A stretch of DNA of 64,000 nt. Source: Sphingobium sp. SYK-6 (GTDB taxonomy: Bacteria > Pseudomonadota > Alphaproteobacteria > Sphingomonadales > Sphingomonadaceae). A program made the translations under genes and the position numbers. Positions 1 to 12,865 of the stretch are shown piece by piece (the first letter of the stretch is position 1; each line of letters starts with the position of its first letter). The notes under the pieces are model-generated. The model was given only the letters and a program-made list of their open reading frames with translations, had not been told where the DNA came from and ran no database searches. The DNA lies in contig NC_015976.1 in NCBI RefSeq assembly GCF_000283515.1, positions 62,001 through 126,000 of the forward strand. The letters are read 5' to 3'.

Positions 1-14
1 GGATCCATCGAGCA

Positions 15-800
15 ATGGCCGAATTCTCACTTCCCGCCAACAGCGTCGTGCGCAAGAGCGGCAAGGTTCACAAGGCACCGGAAGGCGCCGCGAACGTCAA
101 GACTTTCAAGGTCTATCGCTACGATCCGGACAGCGGCGAGAATCCCCGTTACGATCGCTTCGAGATCGATCTGGACGATTGCGGCCCGATGGTGCTCGAC
201 GCGCTCATCAAGATGAAGGGCGAGCAGGACAGCTCCCTCACCTTCCGCCGCTCCTGCCGGGAAGGCATTTGCGGGTCCTGTTCGATGAACATCAACGGCC
301 GGAACGGCCTCGCCTGCACGACCGCCATCGAGGACTGCAAGGGCGAGGTGCAGATCACGCCCCTTCCGCACATGGACGTCATCAAGGACCTCGTCCCGGA
401 TTTCACGCACTTCTACGCGCAATATGCGTCGATCCAGCCCTGGCTGAAGACGGTGACGCCGCCGCCGAGCGGCAAGGAGCGGCTGCAGAGCCCCGAGGAT
501 CGCGAGAAGCTGGACGGGCTTTACGAATGCATTCTGTGTGCATGCTGTTCCACGAGTTGCCCCAGCTACTGGTGGAATTCCGACCGGTTCCTGGGGCCCG
601 CCATCCTGCTGCAGGCCTATCGCTGGCTTGCGGACAGCCGCGACGAATATACCGGTGAGCGCCTGGACGATCTGGAAGATCCCTTCCGGCTCTATCGGTG
701 CCACACCATCATGAATTGCGCGAATGTGTGCCCCAAGGGTCTCAACCCCGCGCGCGCCATCGCCGAGACCAAGAAGATGCTGGTCGAGCGCGCGGTCTGA
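15..800 (+). CDS. sdhB: Succinate dehydrogenase iron-sulfur subunit
   Basis: Electron-transfer subunit of complex II (TCA cycle and respiratory chain, inner face of the cytoplasmic membrane), carrying electrons from the flavoprotein SdhA to the quinone site. The 261 aa length is normal. All cluster ligands are visible: the [2Fe-2S] set C81, C86, C89 and C101 in the N-terminal ferredoxin domain, and the C-terminal cysteines around C172-C182 and at C229, C235 and C239 for the [4Fe-4S] and [3Fe-4S] centres. The ATG lies 14 nt from the window edge, so the upstream sdhA/C/D genes, expected in such operons, cannot be seen. A terminator-like hairpin follows at 893-920, suggesting sdhB closes its operon. 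Confidence 0.97.
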   Translation: MAEFSLPANSVVRKSGKVHKAPEGAANVKTFKVYRYDPDSGENPRYDRFEIDLDDCGPMVLDALIKMKGEQDSSLTFRRSCREGICGSCSMNINGRNGLACTTAIEDCKGEVQITPLPHMDVIKDLVPDFTHFYAQYASIQPWLKTVTPPPSGKERLQSPEDREKLDGLYECILCACCSTSCPSYWWNSDRFLGPAILLQAYRWLADSRDEYTGERLDDLEDPFRLYRCHTIMNCANVCPKGLNPARAIAETKKMLVERAV

Positions 801-892
801 CGTCGCATTCCTTCCCGGCTGGCTCCGCCGGTCGTGTATTTGGGGCCCTTGGGCGCGGAATAGCGCTCTAAGCGCTGTAAAAATATGCATAT

Positions 893-920
893 GGGGGCGG
901 GTCGCACCTGCCCCCGTTTA
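893..920 (+). terminator. Probable Rho-independent terminator after sdhB
   Basis: A 10-bp stem with one G-U wobble (893-902 paired with 906-915) and a 3-nt loop is followed by a short T stretch (GTTTAC). It lies 92 nt past the sdhB stop. The weak T-tract limits confidence. Confidence 0.5.
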
Positions 921-1024
921 CAATCTGGTTAACCCACGTTAACCATCCGCCCCGGGTCGCCGACGGGGAAAAAACCCCGCACTTCCAACCATTCTGAACA
1001 TCAGAATTTCGAAGGGAATCGACC

Positions 1025-1801
1025 ATGTGGGATTCGAAAATTCTATTCATTGCGCCTGTGGCCTTGGCTGCGGCGCTGGCGACGCCGGCGTCGGCCTCCA
1101 GTATGGGAAACTGGGGTACGCTCGGAGCGAACGGCGTTGTCACGGCGTCGCCGGATGGCGGCACCTATGGCTATGTGTCGACCGATGGTGGCGTTGAGGG
1201 CGCAGGATCGTTGCCGGGCGTGGGTGGGACCACGGGCTCGGTCTACGAGAGCAGCAGCTTCTTCGCCAACGCTGGATCGATGCTGCAATATTATTTCAAC
1301 TACGTCACGTCCGACGGCGCCGGCTATGCCGACTATGCCTGGGCTGCGCTGCGTCCGGAAACGGGTGACGACATCATCCTCTTCACGGCCCGCACCACGA
1401 CGTCCGGCGACACCGTGCCCGGCTTCGATCTGCCCGGGCTCGCGCCCGGTGTCGTCCTCGATCCGGGTAGCACGCCGATCATCGGCGGTGCGCCGACATG
1501 GAGCGCGCTGGGTGGTTCGTCGGGTACCTGCTGGTCGGCGGGTTGCGGCTATACCGGCTGGATCCAGGCCAATTACAGCATCGTGGACGAAGGCAATTAT
1601 ACGCTGGTGTTCGGCGTCACCAACTGGAGCGATTCCGGCTATCAGTCCGGCCTCGCCTTCGACGGGCTGACGATCGACGATGAGCCCATTGACCCGACCC
1701 CGCCGGTTCCCGAGCCCGCGACCTGGGCCATGATGATCGGTGGCTTCGCGCTGGTCGGCTCGACCATGCGTCGTCGCAAGCTCCGGGTGGCCTTCGCCTG
1801 A
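1025..1801 (+). CDS. PEPxxWA-CTERM sorting domain protein
   Basis: Predicted exported protein of 258 aa. Residues 1-25 form a signal peptide (hydrophobic core, then ALATPASASS). The middle is Gly/Ser/Thr-rich with no family I recognise. The C-terminus has the sphingomonad PEP-CTERM layout: a VPEPATWAMM motif, a short hydrophobic helix (IGGFALVG) and a basic patch (MRRRK). Such proteins are thought to be processed by an exosortase and are often linked to exopolysaccharide. No exosortase is present in this window. A 12-bp perfect hairpin terminator follows. The cargo function is unknown. The 5' region contains a TTAA-N6-TTAA motif at 929-942, one base short of CtrA-box spacing. Confidence 0.85.
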   Translation: MWDSKILFIAPVALAAALATPASASSMGNWGTLGANGVVTASPDGGTYGYVSTDGGVEGAGSLPGVGGTTGSVYESSSFFANAGSMLQYYFNYVTSDGAGYADYAWAALRPETGDDIILFTARTTTSGDTVPGFDLPGLAPGVVLDPGSTPIIGGAPTWSALGGSSGTCWSAGCGYTGWIQANYSIVDEGNYTLVFGVTNWSDSGYQSGLAFDGLTIDDEPIDPTPPVPEPATWAMMIGGFALVGSTMRRRKLRVAFA

Positions 1802-1832
1802 AGGCAGTTGCCTTCGACGACCAGATGATTCG

Positions 1833-1868
1833 GCGGCGCGGCAGGAAACTCTGCCGCGCCGCTTTTCC
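1833..1868 (+). terminator. Rho-independent terminator
   Basis: A perfect 12-bp GC stem (1833-1844 with 1851-1862) and a GAAACT loop are followed directly by TTTTCCTT. It terminates the PEP-CTERM gene and separates it from zapE. Confidence 0.85.
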
Positions 1869-1897
1869 TTGTGCGCCGCCTGCGCTAGGCGCGCGGG

Positions 1898-3016
1898 ATG
1901 ACTCGGCTGATCGATCGCTATGACACTCTCGTCGCCGCCGGCGAGCTGAGGCCCGATCCCGATCAGCGCGCCGCCGCGGTGCGGCTCACCCGGCTGCAGG
2001 CCGAACTCGAGGCCGCGCCCAAAAGGGGCTCGGTCCTGTGGCGGATGCTGCGCAAGGCGCCGGAGCCGGTGCGCGGCGTCTATCTCTGGGGCGGGGTGGG
2101 ACGCGGCAAGTCGATGCTGATGGACCTGCTGCGCGACTGCCTGGACGGTCTGGCCAAGCGTCGTATCCATTTCCACGAATTCATGCTCGATGTGCACGCC
2201 CGGCTGCGCGCGGCAAGGGAAAGCGAGACCGGCGATCCCATCCCGCCGGTCGCCGCCGCTTTGGCCAGCGAAGTGCGCGTGCTGTTGTTCGACGAGATGG
2301 TGGTGAACAACATGGCCGACGCAGCGATCATGTCGCGACTGTTCACGGCGTTGCTCGACGCCGGCGTCACGCTCGTGGCGACGTCCAATCGCCGGCCGGA
2401 CGACCTCTACAAGGATGGCCTCAATCGCGAGCTTTTCCTTCCCTTCATCGACCTGCTGAAGGACCGGCTGGACGTGCTGCCGCTCAATGGCCCGACCGAC
2501 TATCGGCTGGACCGGCTGGGCGGGATGAACACCTGGCATGTCCCCAATGGCGACGAGACGACGGCCCGGCTGCGCGAGATCTTCTTTCGCCTGACCGATT
2601 ATCCGCCCGAGGACAGCGCGCATGTGCCCAGCGAGGAACTGGCGATCGATGGCGGGCGCACCCTTTATGTGCCCAAGTCCCTGAAGGGGGTGGCGGTCTT
2701 TTCCTTCAAGCGCCTGTGCGGCGAGGCTCGGGGCGCGAGCGATTATCTCGCTGTCGCACGCCGTTTCCATACGGTCATCATCGTCGGGATACCCCTGCTC
2801 GGGCCGGAGAACCGGAACGAGGCGGCGCGCTTCGTGACGCTGATCGACGCGCTCTATGAGCACAAGGTCAAGCTGATCGCCGGCGCTGCTGCCGAGCCGG
2901 CGGCGCTTTACCCGCACGGCGACGGCAGCTTCGAGTTCGAGCGCACGGTGTCGAGGCTGATGGAAATGCAGTCCGACGCCTATCTCGCGCTCGGTCACGG
3001 CGCCCACGCGGCATGA
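1898..3016 (+). CDS. zapE: Cell division protein ZapE (AFG1-like ATPase)
   Basis: AFG1/ZapE family P-loop ATPase, 372 aa, the usual bacterial length. The Walker A motif GGVGRGKS is at residues 65-72 and a Walker B-like LLFDEM follows about 70 residues later. In E. coli ZapE associates with the Z-ring and affects constriction under stress; the mitochondrial homologue Afg1 is linked to respiratory complex quality control. In alphaproteobacteria the gene often sits near sdh and mdh genes, as here. Its stop overlaps the start of the next gene (ATGA at 3013-3016), implying translational coupling. Confidence 0.92.
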   Translation: MTRLIDRYDTLVAAGELRPDPDQRAAAVRLTRLQAELEAAPKRGSVLWRMLRKAPEPVRGVYLWGGVGRGKSMLMDLLRDCLDGLAKRRIHFHEFMLDVHARLRAARESETGDPIPPVAAALASEVRVLLFDEMVVNNMADAAIMSRLFTALLDAGVTLVATSNRRPDDLYKDGLNRELFLPFIDLLKDRLDVLPLNGPTDYRLDRLGGMNTWHVPNGDETTARLREIFFRLTDYPPEDSAHVPSEELAIDGGRTLYVPKSLKGVAVFSFKRLCGEARGASDYLAVARRFHTVIIVGIPLLGPENRNEAARFVTLIDALYEHKVKLIAGAAAEPAALYPHGDGSFEFERTVSRLMEMQSDAYLALGHGAHAA

Positions 3017-4140
3017 ACGGGCCGCAGGGCATCGGCGCACCGACCGCCCTGCTTCCTGCCGCGCTCGCCATCATCGTGCCGACCTTCAACGAGGCGGCGA
3101 ATGTGCGCCTGCTGATCACGCTGGTCGACAAGGCGCTTGCGGGGATTGCCTGGGAGCTCGTGTTCGTCGACGACAATTCCCCGGACGGGACCGCCAGCGC
3201 CGTCCGCGAGATCGCGCGCACCGATCCGCGCGTGCGCATTCTCCACCGGTTCGGCCGACGCGGTCTGTCGAGTGCCTGCGTGGAAGGCATTCTCGCGACC
3301 GCCGCGCCGATCGTGGCGATCATGGACGGTGACTTGCAGCATGACGAGAGCGCTTTGCGGCCGATGTTCGATCGGATCGGCAAGGGCGATGTCGACCTGG
3401 TGGTGGGGAGCCGCCACGTGGCGGGCGGAAGCGACGCGGACTGGAACGAGAAGCGCCGCAGGATGAGCCGGTTCGCGACTCGCCTCGCGCTTCGGCTCAC
3501 GCGCGTGCCGATATCCGATCCGATGAGCGGTTTCCTGATGATCCGGCGCGAGGCCTTCATGGGCTCGCTCCCCCGGCTCTCCAATGTCGGCTTCAAGATC
3601 CTGCTCGACATCCTGGCGAGCGCGCCCGTGCCCCTGCGCGTCGCGGAAATTCCCTATGTCTTCCGCGACCGTCGGCACGGCGAAAGCAAGCTCGATACTC
3701 TGGTGCTGTGGGAATATGCCCAGCTTCTTCTCGACAAGGCATTCGGGCGGGTCATTCCCGTGCGGTTCGTCAGCTTTGCCATGGTGGGCGGGCTGGGCGT
3801 GCTCGTCCACTTTGCCGTGTTGACGGCAGCCTTCAAGGGCTTCGGCCTGCCTTTCGCGCTGGCGCAGGCGGTCGCGACGGCGGTGGCCATTTCGAGCAAT
3901 TTCCTGCTCAACAACATCTTCACTTATCATGACCAGCGCCTGCGCGGCTGGGGCCTCCTGCGCGGTTGGATCAGCTTCAATCTGGTCTGCGCGTTCGGCG
4001 CGGCCGCCAATGTCGGCGTGGCCGACTGGCTGTTCACGCACCGAAGCTGGTGGGCGCTCTCCGCTCTTGCCGGCATCATGGTAAGCGTGGTCTGGAACTA
4101 TGTGATGTCGGCCTTCTTCACTTGGCGCCGGCGAGACTGA
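3013..4140 (+). CDS. Glycosyltransferase family 2 fused to GtrA-like membrane domain
   Basis: 375 aa in two parts. Residues about 15-235 are a GT2 domain of the polyprenol-phosphate mannosyl/glucosyltransferase type, with nucleotide-binding VDDNSPDGT and the acidic MDGDLQH motif. Residues about 245-370 hold four hydrophobic segments matching the GtrA/DPMS-type membrane domain. Such enzymes move a sugar from a nucleotide donor to a polyprenyl phosphate, which then feeds periplasmic glycosylation. The start overlaps zapE by 4 nt. The acceptor and sugar cannot be told from sequence. Confidence 0.9.
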   Translation: MNGPQGIGAPTALLPAALAIIVPTFNEAANVRLLITLVDKALAGIAWELVFVDDNSPDGTASAVREIARTDPRVRILHRFGRRGLSSACVEGILATAAPIVAIMDGDLQHDESALRPMFDRIGKGDVDLVVGSRHVAGGSDADWNEKRRRMSRFATRLALRLTRVPISDPMSGFLMIRREAFMGSLPRLSNVGFKILLDILASAPVPLRVAEIPYVFRDRRHGESKLDTLVLWEYAQLLLDKAFGRVIPVRFVSFAMVGGLGVLVHFAVLTAAFKGFGLPFALAQAVATAVAISSNFLLNNIFTYHDQRLRGWGLLRGWISFNLVCAFGAAANVGVADWLFTHRSWWALSALAGIMVSVVWNYVMSAFFTWRRRD

Positions 4141-5489
<1,349 letters not shown>

Positions 5490-5555
5490 GCGCATTTCAC
5501 CTGAACAGTTGCCGGGCGCCGCATATCGGAGCCCGCAAAGGGGAAGAGACACGGC

Positions 5556-6440
5556 ATGAGCATCCTCGTCGACAAGAATACCAAGGTCATCACGCAGGGT
5601 ATGACCGGTGCCACCGGCACCTTCCACACCGAGCAGGCGCTGGCTTATGGCACGCAGATGGTCGGGGGCGTCACGCCGGGCAAGGGCGGCACGACCCATA
5701 TCGGCCTGCCCGTCTTCGACACGGTCGAGGAAGCGGTTAAGAAGACCGGCGCGACAGCCAGCGTCATCTATGTGCCGCCGCCATTCGCTGCTGATTCGAT
5801 CCTGGAAGCGATCGATGCCGAGGTTCCGCTGATCGTCACCATCACCGAGGGCATTCCGGTGCTCGACATGGTGCGCGTCAAGCGGGCGCTCTCGGGCAGC
5901 AAGTCGCGCCTCATCGGCCCCAACTGCCCCGGCGTGCTGACGCCCGGCGAGTGCAAGATCGGCATCATGCCCGGCTCCATCTTCAAGAAGGGCAGCGTGG
6001 GCGTTGTTTCCCGGTCCGGCACGCTTACCTATGAAGCCGTGTTCCAGACTTCGAATGCGGGCCTCGGCCAGACGACGGCCGTCGGCATCGGCGGCGATCC
6101 GGTGAACGGCACGAACTTCATCGACGTGCTCGAGCTGTTCCTGGCGGACGACGCGACCGAATCGATCATCATGATCGGCGAGATCGGCGGCAATGCCGAG
6201 GAGCAGGCCGCGCAGTTCCTGATCGACGAGGCAAAGCGCGGGCGCAAGAAGCCGATGGCCGGCTTCATCGCGGGCCGCACGGCGCCTCCCGGCCGTCGCA
6301 TGGGCCATGCCGGGGCGATCGTCTCGGGCGGCCAGGGCGGCGCGGAAGACAAGATCGCCGCGATGGAAGCGGCCGGCATCAAGGTCGCGGCGAGCCCGTC
6401 CGAACTGGGCACGACGCTGCTCGAGGTGTTGAAGGGTTGA
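5556..6440 (+). CDS. sucD: Succinyl-CoA ligase [ADP/GDP-forming] subunit alpha
   Basis: Alpha subunit of succinyl-CoA synthetase, 294 aa. It carries the CoA-binding Rossmann domain and the phosphorylated histidine H251 in [11 protein letters not shown]. The enzyme converts succinyl-CoA to succinate with nucleotide triphosphate formation. It lies 66 nt after mdh. The beta subunit gene sucC, which normally precedes sucD in many alphaproteobacteria, is not next to it or anywhere in this window. Confidence 0.97.
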   Translation: MSILVDKNTKVITQGMTGATGTFHTEQALAYGTQMVGGVTPGKGGTTHIGLPVFDTVEEAVKKTGATASVIYVPPPFAADSILEAIDAEVPLIVTITEGIPVLDMVRVKRALSGSKSRLIGPNCPGVLTPGECKIGIMPGSIFKKGSVGVVSRSGTLTYEAVFQTSNAGLGQTTAVGIGGDPVNGTNFIDVLELFLADDATESIIMIGEIGGNAEEQAAQFLIDEAKRGRKKPMAGFIAGRTAPPGRRMGHAGAIVSGGQGGAEDKIAAMEAAGIKVAASPSELGTTLLEVLKG

Positions 6441-6538
6441 GGTGACAGGGCCGGCTCTGCCGTTCGGGCAGCGCCGGCGGCAGAGCGAACGGGCCGCGTC
6501 AATGCGGCGGATGACGTGGCGAAACGAGGATTCCGGCC

Positions 6539-9358
6539 ATGGGTTTTGAGAATCAGGATTTCACTGGCCAGGGCGAGGTCGAGCAGGGTCCGAGCTGGGC
6601 CCGCAAGGGCTGGCCGCTCGATACGACGGACGATCTGACCGCCGCGCTCGATCCCACGCAGATGCAGCTCGCCGTCAAGGCCGCGAGCGCGAAGAGCGGC
6701 GCCACGCTGTCCGAAGCGGACATCGCGAAGGCGGCGGGCGATTCCATCCGCGCGATGATGCTCATCCGCACCTATCGCGTCCGCGGGCATCTTGCCGCCA
6801 ATCTCGATCCGCTCGGCCTCGTCCAGCGCGATCTGCCGGCGGACCTGACGCCGGAATATCACGGCTTCTCGGGCGCCGACCTTGACCGGAAGGTCTATAT
6901 CGGCGGTTCGCTTGGCCTTGAATGGGCGACGATCCGCGAGATCGTGGACATTCTGCGCGCCAATTACTGCGGCAATGTCGGCCTTGACTATATGCACATC
7001 GCCGATGTGGAGGAGCGCCGGTTCCTGCAGGAGCGGATGGAAGGCAAGGACAAGGAAATCATCTTCACCGAGAACGGGAAGAAGGCGATCCTGGCCAAGG
7101 TCATCCAGGCCGAGCAATATGAGAAGTTCCTGGGCCGCAAATATGTCGGCACCAAGCGCTTCGGCCTCGACGGTGGCGAATCGATGATTCCGGCGCTTGA
7201 AGCGGTCATCAAATATGGCGGCCAGCTCGGCGTGCGCGAGATCGTCTACGGCATGGCGCATCGCGGCCGGCTCAACGTGCTCGCCAATGTGATGGCCAAG
7301 GGCTTCCGCGTCATTTTCCACGAATTCTCGGGCGGCACCGCCAATCCCGAGGATGTCGGCGGCTCGGGCGACGTCAAATATCACCTCGGCACCTCGACGG
7401 ACCGCGAGTTCGACGGGATCAACGTCCACATGTCGCTGGTGCCCAATCCCTCGCACCTCGAGACGGTCGACCCCATCGTGCTCGGCAAAGTGCGCGCGCA
7501 GCAGGTTTTCCGGGACGATATCGGCCCGGGTCAGCACAAGCAGGTCCTGCCCGTACTCATCCATGGCGACGCGGCCTTCGCGGGCCAGGGCATCGTGTGG
7601 GAATGCTTCGGCTTTTCGGGCGTGCGCGGCTACAATACCGGCGGTTGCATCCACTTCGTGGTCAACAACCAGATCGGCTTCACGACGAGCCCGCAATTCG
7701 CGCGCTCCTCGCCCTATCCGAGCGATGTCGCCAAGGGCGTGCAGGCGCCTATCCTGCATGTGAATGGCGATGATCCCGAGGCTGTGACCTTCGCTTGCAA
7801 GCTGGCCATCGAATATCGCCAGACCTTCCACCGCGACATCGTGATCGACATGTGGTGCTATCGCCGCTTCGGTCATAATGAAGGCGACGAGCCGAGCTTC
7901 ACGCAGCCGCAGATGTACGCGCAGATCAAGCAGCACCCGCCGGTGAGCGAAGTCTATGCTGCGCGCCTGCGTGAAGAAGGTGTGGTCGACGACGCGTTCA
8001 TCCAGGCCACGGCCGACGGTTTCGTCGCGCTGCTGGAGGAGGAATTCGAGGCCGCCAAGACCTACAAGTCCAACCATGCCGACTGGTTCGCCGGGCGCTG
8101 GTCGGGCCTGCATCAGCCGGCGGACATCGAGACGGCCCGCAAGAATGTCGAAAGCGCCATCTCGCCCAAGCTCTTCGAGAGCCTGGGACGCACGCTGACG
8201 ACCGTGCCGCAGGACCTCAACGTCCACCGCACACTGCGCCGTATCCTCGACGCGAAGGCGGAGATGTTCCGCACCGGCGAGGGTTTCGACTGGGCGACCG
8301 GCGAGGCGCTGGCGTTCGGCTCGCTCCTCTCGGAAGGCTATGGCGTGCGCCTGTCGGGCCAGGATTCGGGGCGCGGCACTTTCAGCCAGCGCCATGCGGT
8401 GTGGCTCGACCAGGAGACGGAGCGGAAATATATCCCGCTCTCCACCGTGCCCCATGGCCATTTCGAGGTCTATGACAGCCCGCTCAGCGAATATGGCGTG
8501 CTGGGTTTCGAATATGGCTATGCGATGGCCGACCCCAAGAGCCTGGTGCTCTGGGAAGCGCAGTTCGGCGATTTCGCCAACGGCGCGCAGATCATCGTCG
8601 ACCAGTATATCGCCGCGGCCGAAGCCAAGTGGCTGCGCGCCAACGGGCTCGTGCTGCTGCTGCCGCACGGCTATGAGGGGCAGGGCCCCGAGCACAGCTC
8701 GGCGCGCGTGGAGCGCTATCTCCAGCTCTGCGCGGAAGGCAATATCCAGGTCGCCAACTGCACGACGCCGGCCAATTATTTCCACATCCTGCGCCGGCAG
8801 ATGCTGCGGCCGTTCCGCAAGCCGCTCATCCTCATGACGCCCAAGTCGCTGCTGCGCCACAAGCTGGCGGTCAGCAAGGCCGAGGACTTCATGGGCGACC
8901 GGCATTTCCAGCGTATCCTCTCCGACCCCAATGGGTCGGCGGATGCGCAGACCCGCAAGCTGGTGCTCTGCACCGGCAAGGTCGCTTATGATCTGCTGGA
9001 AGCGCGCGATGCGGCCGGAGACAAGCACACGCAGATCGTGCGCGTCGAGCAGCTCTACCCCTTCCCCACGGAAGCGCTTTCGGTTCGCCTCAAGCGCCTG
9101 CCCGCGCTGGAGGAAGTCGTCTGGTGTCAGGAAGAGCCGCGCAACAACGGCGCCTGGTTCTTCGTCGAGCCCTTCATCGAGCAGGCCCTGAGCGATGCCG
9201 GAAAGGGCCCGATGCGGGCCCGCTATGCCGGCCGCAAGCCTGCGGCCTCGCCTGCCACCGGCCTCGCGCGCCGGCATGCCGCCGAGCAGGGCGCGCTGGT
9301 CGCCGATGCACTTGGTCATAGCGTGCGGACGGAAATTCGCCGCCAGAAGAAAGCTTAA
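6539..9358 (+). CDS. sucA: 2-oxoglutarate dehydrogenase E1 component
   Basis: Thiamine-diphosphate-dependent decarboxylase of the 2-oxoglutarate dehydrogenase complex, 939 aa, close to the family length. It has the N-terminal E1 tail, the thiamine-binding stretch starting [10 protein letters not shown] with the later NNQIGF, and the C-terminal transketolase-like domain with [12 protein letters not shown]. It hands the succinyl group to the lipoyl arm of SucB. A GAGGA Shine-Dalgarno precedes the ATG; it is 98 nt after sucD. Confidence 0.97.
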   Translation: MGFENQDFTGQGEVEQGPSWARKGWPLDTTDDLTAALDPTQMQLAVKAASAKSGATLSEADIAKAAGDSIRAMMLIRTYRVRGHLAANLDPLGLVQRDLPADLTPEYHGFSGADLDRKVYIGGSLGLEWATIREIVDILRANYCGNVGLDYMHIADVEERRFLQERMEGKDKEIIFTENGKKAILAKVIQAEQYEKFLGRKYVGTKRFGLDGGESMIPALEAVIKYGGQLGVREIVYGMAHRGRLNVLANVMAKGFRVIFHEFSGGTANPEDVGGSGDVKYHLGTSTDREFDGINVHMSLVPNPSHLETVDPIVLGKVRAQQVFRDDIGPGQHKQVLPVLIHGDAAFAGQGIVWECFGFSGVRGYNTGGCIHFVVNNQIGFTTSPQFARSSPYPSDVAKGVQAPILHVNGDDPEAVTFACKLAIEYRQTFHRDIVIDMWCYRRFGHNEGDEPSFTQPQMYAQIKQHPPVSEVYAARLREEGVVDDAFIQATADGFVALLEEEFEAAKTYKSNHADWFAGRWSGLHQPADIETARKNVESAISPKLFESLGRTLTTVPQDLNVHRTLRRILDAKAEMFRTGEGFDWATGEALAFGSLLSEGYGVRLSGQDSGRGTFSQRHAVWLDQETERKYIPLSTVPHGHFEVYDSPLSEYGVLGFEYGYAMADPKSLVLWEAQFGDFANGAQIIVDQYIAAAEAKWLRANGLVLLLPHGYEGQGPEHSSARVERYLQLCAEGNIQVANCTTPANYFHILRRQMLRPFRKPLILMTPKSLLRHKLAVSKAEDFMGDRHFQRILSDPNGSADAQTRKLVLCTGKVAYDLLEARDAAGDKHTQIVRVEQLYPFPTEALSVRLKRLPALEEVVWCQEEPRNNGAWFFVEPFIEQALSDAGKGPMRARYAGRKPAASPATGLARRHAAEQGALVADALGHSVRTEIRRQKKA

Positions 9359-9392
9359 GTCCCGCGAGTCGCGCGGAACCAGGAGGAATGAC

Positions 9393-10667
<1,275 letters not shown>

Positions 10668-10679
10668 TCGACGCAGCAG

Positions 10680-10710
10680 GGGCCGGGCTTGCAGGGCCCG
10701 GCCCATTGTT
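10680..10710 (+). terminator. Hairpin between sucB and lpd
   Basis: A perfect 9-bp GC stem (10680-10688 with 10696-10704) has a 7-nt loop and is followed by ATTGTT. It may act as an attenuating terminator or mRNA-stabilising hairpin inside the TCA gene run; the weak U-tract suggests partial read-through into lpd. Confidence 0.5.
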
Positions 10711-10756
10711 CAGGTAGCGCAGCCCTTCGACAGGCGGGGGCGAACGGAGCAGGAAG

Positions 10757-12157
10757 ATGGCAGACCAGTTCGATTATGATGTCCTCGTGATCGGCGCCGG
10801 CCCGGGCGGTTATGTCGCGGCGATCCGTGCCGCGCAGCTTGGCCTGAAGACCGCCTGCGCGGAGAGCCGGGAAACGCTTGGCGGCACCTGCCTCAATGTC
10901 GGGTGCATTCCCTCCAAGGCGCTGCTGCATGCGTCCGAATATTTCGAGGCAGCGGCGGGCGGCAAGATGGCCGCCATGGGCATCAAGGTGAAGCCGGAAC
11001 TGGACCTTGCGACCATGCAGGGCCAGCGCATCGACGCCGTGAAAGGCCTCACCGGCGGCGTTGAGTTCCTCTTCCGCAAGAACAAGGTCGACTGGCTCAA
11101 CGGCCTCGCCACCTTCAAGGATGCGCACAGCGTCGAGGTGGCCGGCAAGACCGTGACGGCGAAGAACATCGTCATCGCGACCGGTAGCTCCGTGACACCG
11201 CTCCCCGGCGTCGCGGTCGACAATGCCAAGGGCATCATCGTCGATTCGACTGGCGCGCTGGAGCTGGACAAGGTGCCGGGTCACCTCGTCGTCATTGGCG
11301 GCGGCGTGATCGGCCTGGAACTGGGCAGCGTCTGGCGCCGCCTGGGCGCGAAGGTCACTGTCGTCGAGTATCTTGACCAGATCCTGCCCGGCATGGACGG
11401 CGACGTGCGCAAGGAAGCGAACAAGATCTTCCGCAAGCAGGGCATCGAGTTCAGGCTGGAAACGAAGGTGACCGGCGCGACCGTGAAGGGCAAGAAGGCC
11501 ACGCTGACCCTTGAGCCCGCCGCTGGCGGCGAGGCCGAGAAGCTGGAAGCCGATGTCGTGCTCGTCGCCATCGGCCGCCGCGCCAATACCGAAGGGCTGG
11601 GGCTGGACAAGATCGGCCTCGAACTCAACCAGCGCGGACAGATCGAGACCGATCACGACTTCTCCACCAAGGTGCCGGGCGTCTGGGCGATCGGCGATGT
11701 GATCCCCGGTCCCATGCTGGCGCACAAGGCCGAGGACGAGGGCATCGCCGTCGCGGAGAACATCGCCGGCCTCACCGGCATCGTGAATCATGACGTGATC
11801 CCGAGCGTCGTCTACACGCAGCCCGAGATCGCCGGCGTCGGCCTGACCGAAGAGGCGGCAAAGGCAAAGGGCTCTGTGAAGGTCGGCAAGTTCCCGATGC
11901 TGGCGAACAGCCGGGCCAAGACCAATCATGAGCCGGACGGTTTCGTGAAGGTCATTGCCGATGCGGAGACGGACCGGGTGCTGGGCGTCTGGATCGTCGC
12001 GTCGGTCGCCGGCACCATGATCGCGCAGGCCGCGCAGGCCATGGAATTCGGCGCCACGTCCGAGGACATCGCCTATACCTGCCACGCACATCCCACGCAC
12101 AGCGAGGCTGTGAAGGAAGCGGCCATGGCGGTGCTCGGCAAGCCGATCCACGTCTGA
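10757..12157 (+). CDS. lpd: Dihydrolipoyl dehydrogenase
   Basis: FAD-dependent E3 that reoxidises dihydrolipoyl groups with NAD+. 466 aa. It has the N-terminal FAD motif GAGPGG (residues 13-18), the redox-active disulfide C45/C50 in GGTCLNVGCIPSK, the NAD-binding GGGVIGLELG, and the C-terminal HxxxxE pair in HAHPTHSEA. Its place after sucB suggests it serves the 2-oxoglutarate complex. Confidence 0.97.
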   Translation: MADQFDYDVLVIGAGPGGYVAAIRAAQLGLKTACAESRETLGGTCLNVGCIPSKALLHASEYFEAAAGGKMAAMGIKVKPELDLATMQGQRIDAVKGLTGGVEFLFRKNKVDWLNGLATFKDAHSVEVAGKTVTAKNIVIATGSSVTPLPGVAVDNAKGIIVDSTGALELDKVPGHLVVIGGGVIGLELGSVWRRLGAKVTVVEYLDQILPGMDGDVRKEANKIFRKQGIEFRLETKVTGATVKGKKATLTLEPAAGGEAEKLEADVVLVAIGRRANTEGLGLDKIGLELNQRGQIETDHDFSTKVPGVWAIGDVIPGPMLAHKAEDEGIAVAENIAGLTGIVNHDVIPSVVYTQPEIAGVGLTEEAAKAKGSVKVGKFPMLANSRAKTNHEPDGFVKVIADAETDRVLGVWIVASVAGTMIAQAAQAMEFGATSEDIAYTCHAHPTHSEAVKEAAMAVLGKPIHV

Positions 12158-12169
12158 CGGCCCCCGGGG

Positions 12170-12859
12170 GTGACACAGCGCCTCCGCCGCCGGTTGAATC
12201 GCTTCCACGTCTGGCTCGGCTGGCTGGTGGCGGTGCCGCTGCTGGCGTGGACGATCAGTGGCCTCTTCATGGCGAGTTTCCCCATCGAGCAGATACGCGG
12301 CGCGCATCTGCGCCGTGAGATGCCGCCGCTGGACCGGGCCGTGCTCGTGCCACCGCAGCCGGGCAACCGGCCGGTCTCCTCCCTGACCGCCGAGCAGCAG
12401 GCGTCGGGACCGCGCTGGGTGATTGCCTATGCGGACGGGAGCTTCGCGCGGGCCGACGGACGCACGGGGAAGCGCGTGGCCGCCGTGGATCGGCGGGAGG
12501 CCCTGGCCATCGCCCGCGCCGCCTATGCCGGGAAACAGGCCGTGCAGAGCGTGACCTTCTTTGCGACAGACGCCAATCCGCTCGACCTGCGGCGCGCTCG
12601 GCCCGCCTGGCAGGTCCGCCATGCCGACGGAACGAATTTCTACATTGATAGCGAATCCGGACGTCTCCTCGCCGTCCGCAGTTCGCTCTGGCGCGTCTAT
12701 GATCTGATGTGGGGGCTGCACATCCTCGATCTCCAGGATCGGGAAGACAGTCATCATCCCCTTCTTTACGGCCTTGCCGCCATCGCGGCCGCGGCAGTGC
12801 TGTTCGGCACTATCCTTCTGCCCCTGACGCTGCGGCGCAGGCGCAGGATGAAAAGCTGA
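12170..12859 (+). CDS. PepSY domain membrane protein
   Basis: 229 aa with a GTG start 12 nt after lpd, probably co-transcribed. A transmembrane helix lies at about residues 14-35, a periplasmic PepSY-like part follows (residues about 95-165, with the AWQVRHADGTNFYID pattern), and a second helix at about 200-220 ends in a basic RRRRR-type tail. Small PepSY_TM proteins of this shape occur in sphingomonads, sometimes with iron or respiratory functions. The exact role is unknown. Confidence 0.8.
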   Translation: MTQRLRRRLNRFHVWLGWLVAVPLLAWTISGLFMASFPIEQIRGAHLRREMPPLDRAVLVPPQPGNRPVSSLTAEQQASGPRWVIAYADGSFARADGRTGKRVAAVDRREALAIARAAYAGKQAVQSVTFFATDANPLDLRRARPAWQVRHADGTNFYIDSESGRLLAVRSSLWRVYDLMWGLHILDLQDREDSHHPLLYGLAAIAAAAVLFGTILLPLTLRRRRRMKS

Positions 12860-12865
12860 CGCCCT

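Noticed and set aside
1..6. GGATCC at the window edge as a cloning junction
   Set aside because: A single BamHI site at the edge means little, and sdhB continues normally after it.
929..942. TTAA-N6-TTAA upstream of the first PEP-CTERM gene as a CtrA box
   Set aside because: The spacing is one base short of the CtrA consensus.
1043..3040. 665-codon open frame on the minus strand
   Set aside because: It is antisense to the PEP-CTERM gene and zapE, is rich in Arg/His, and has no recognisable domain.
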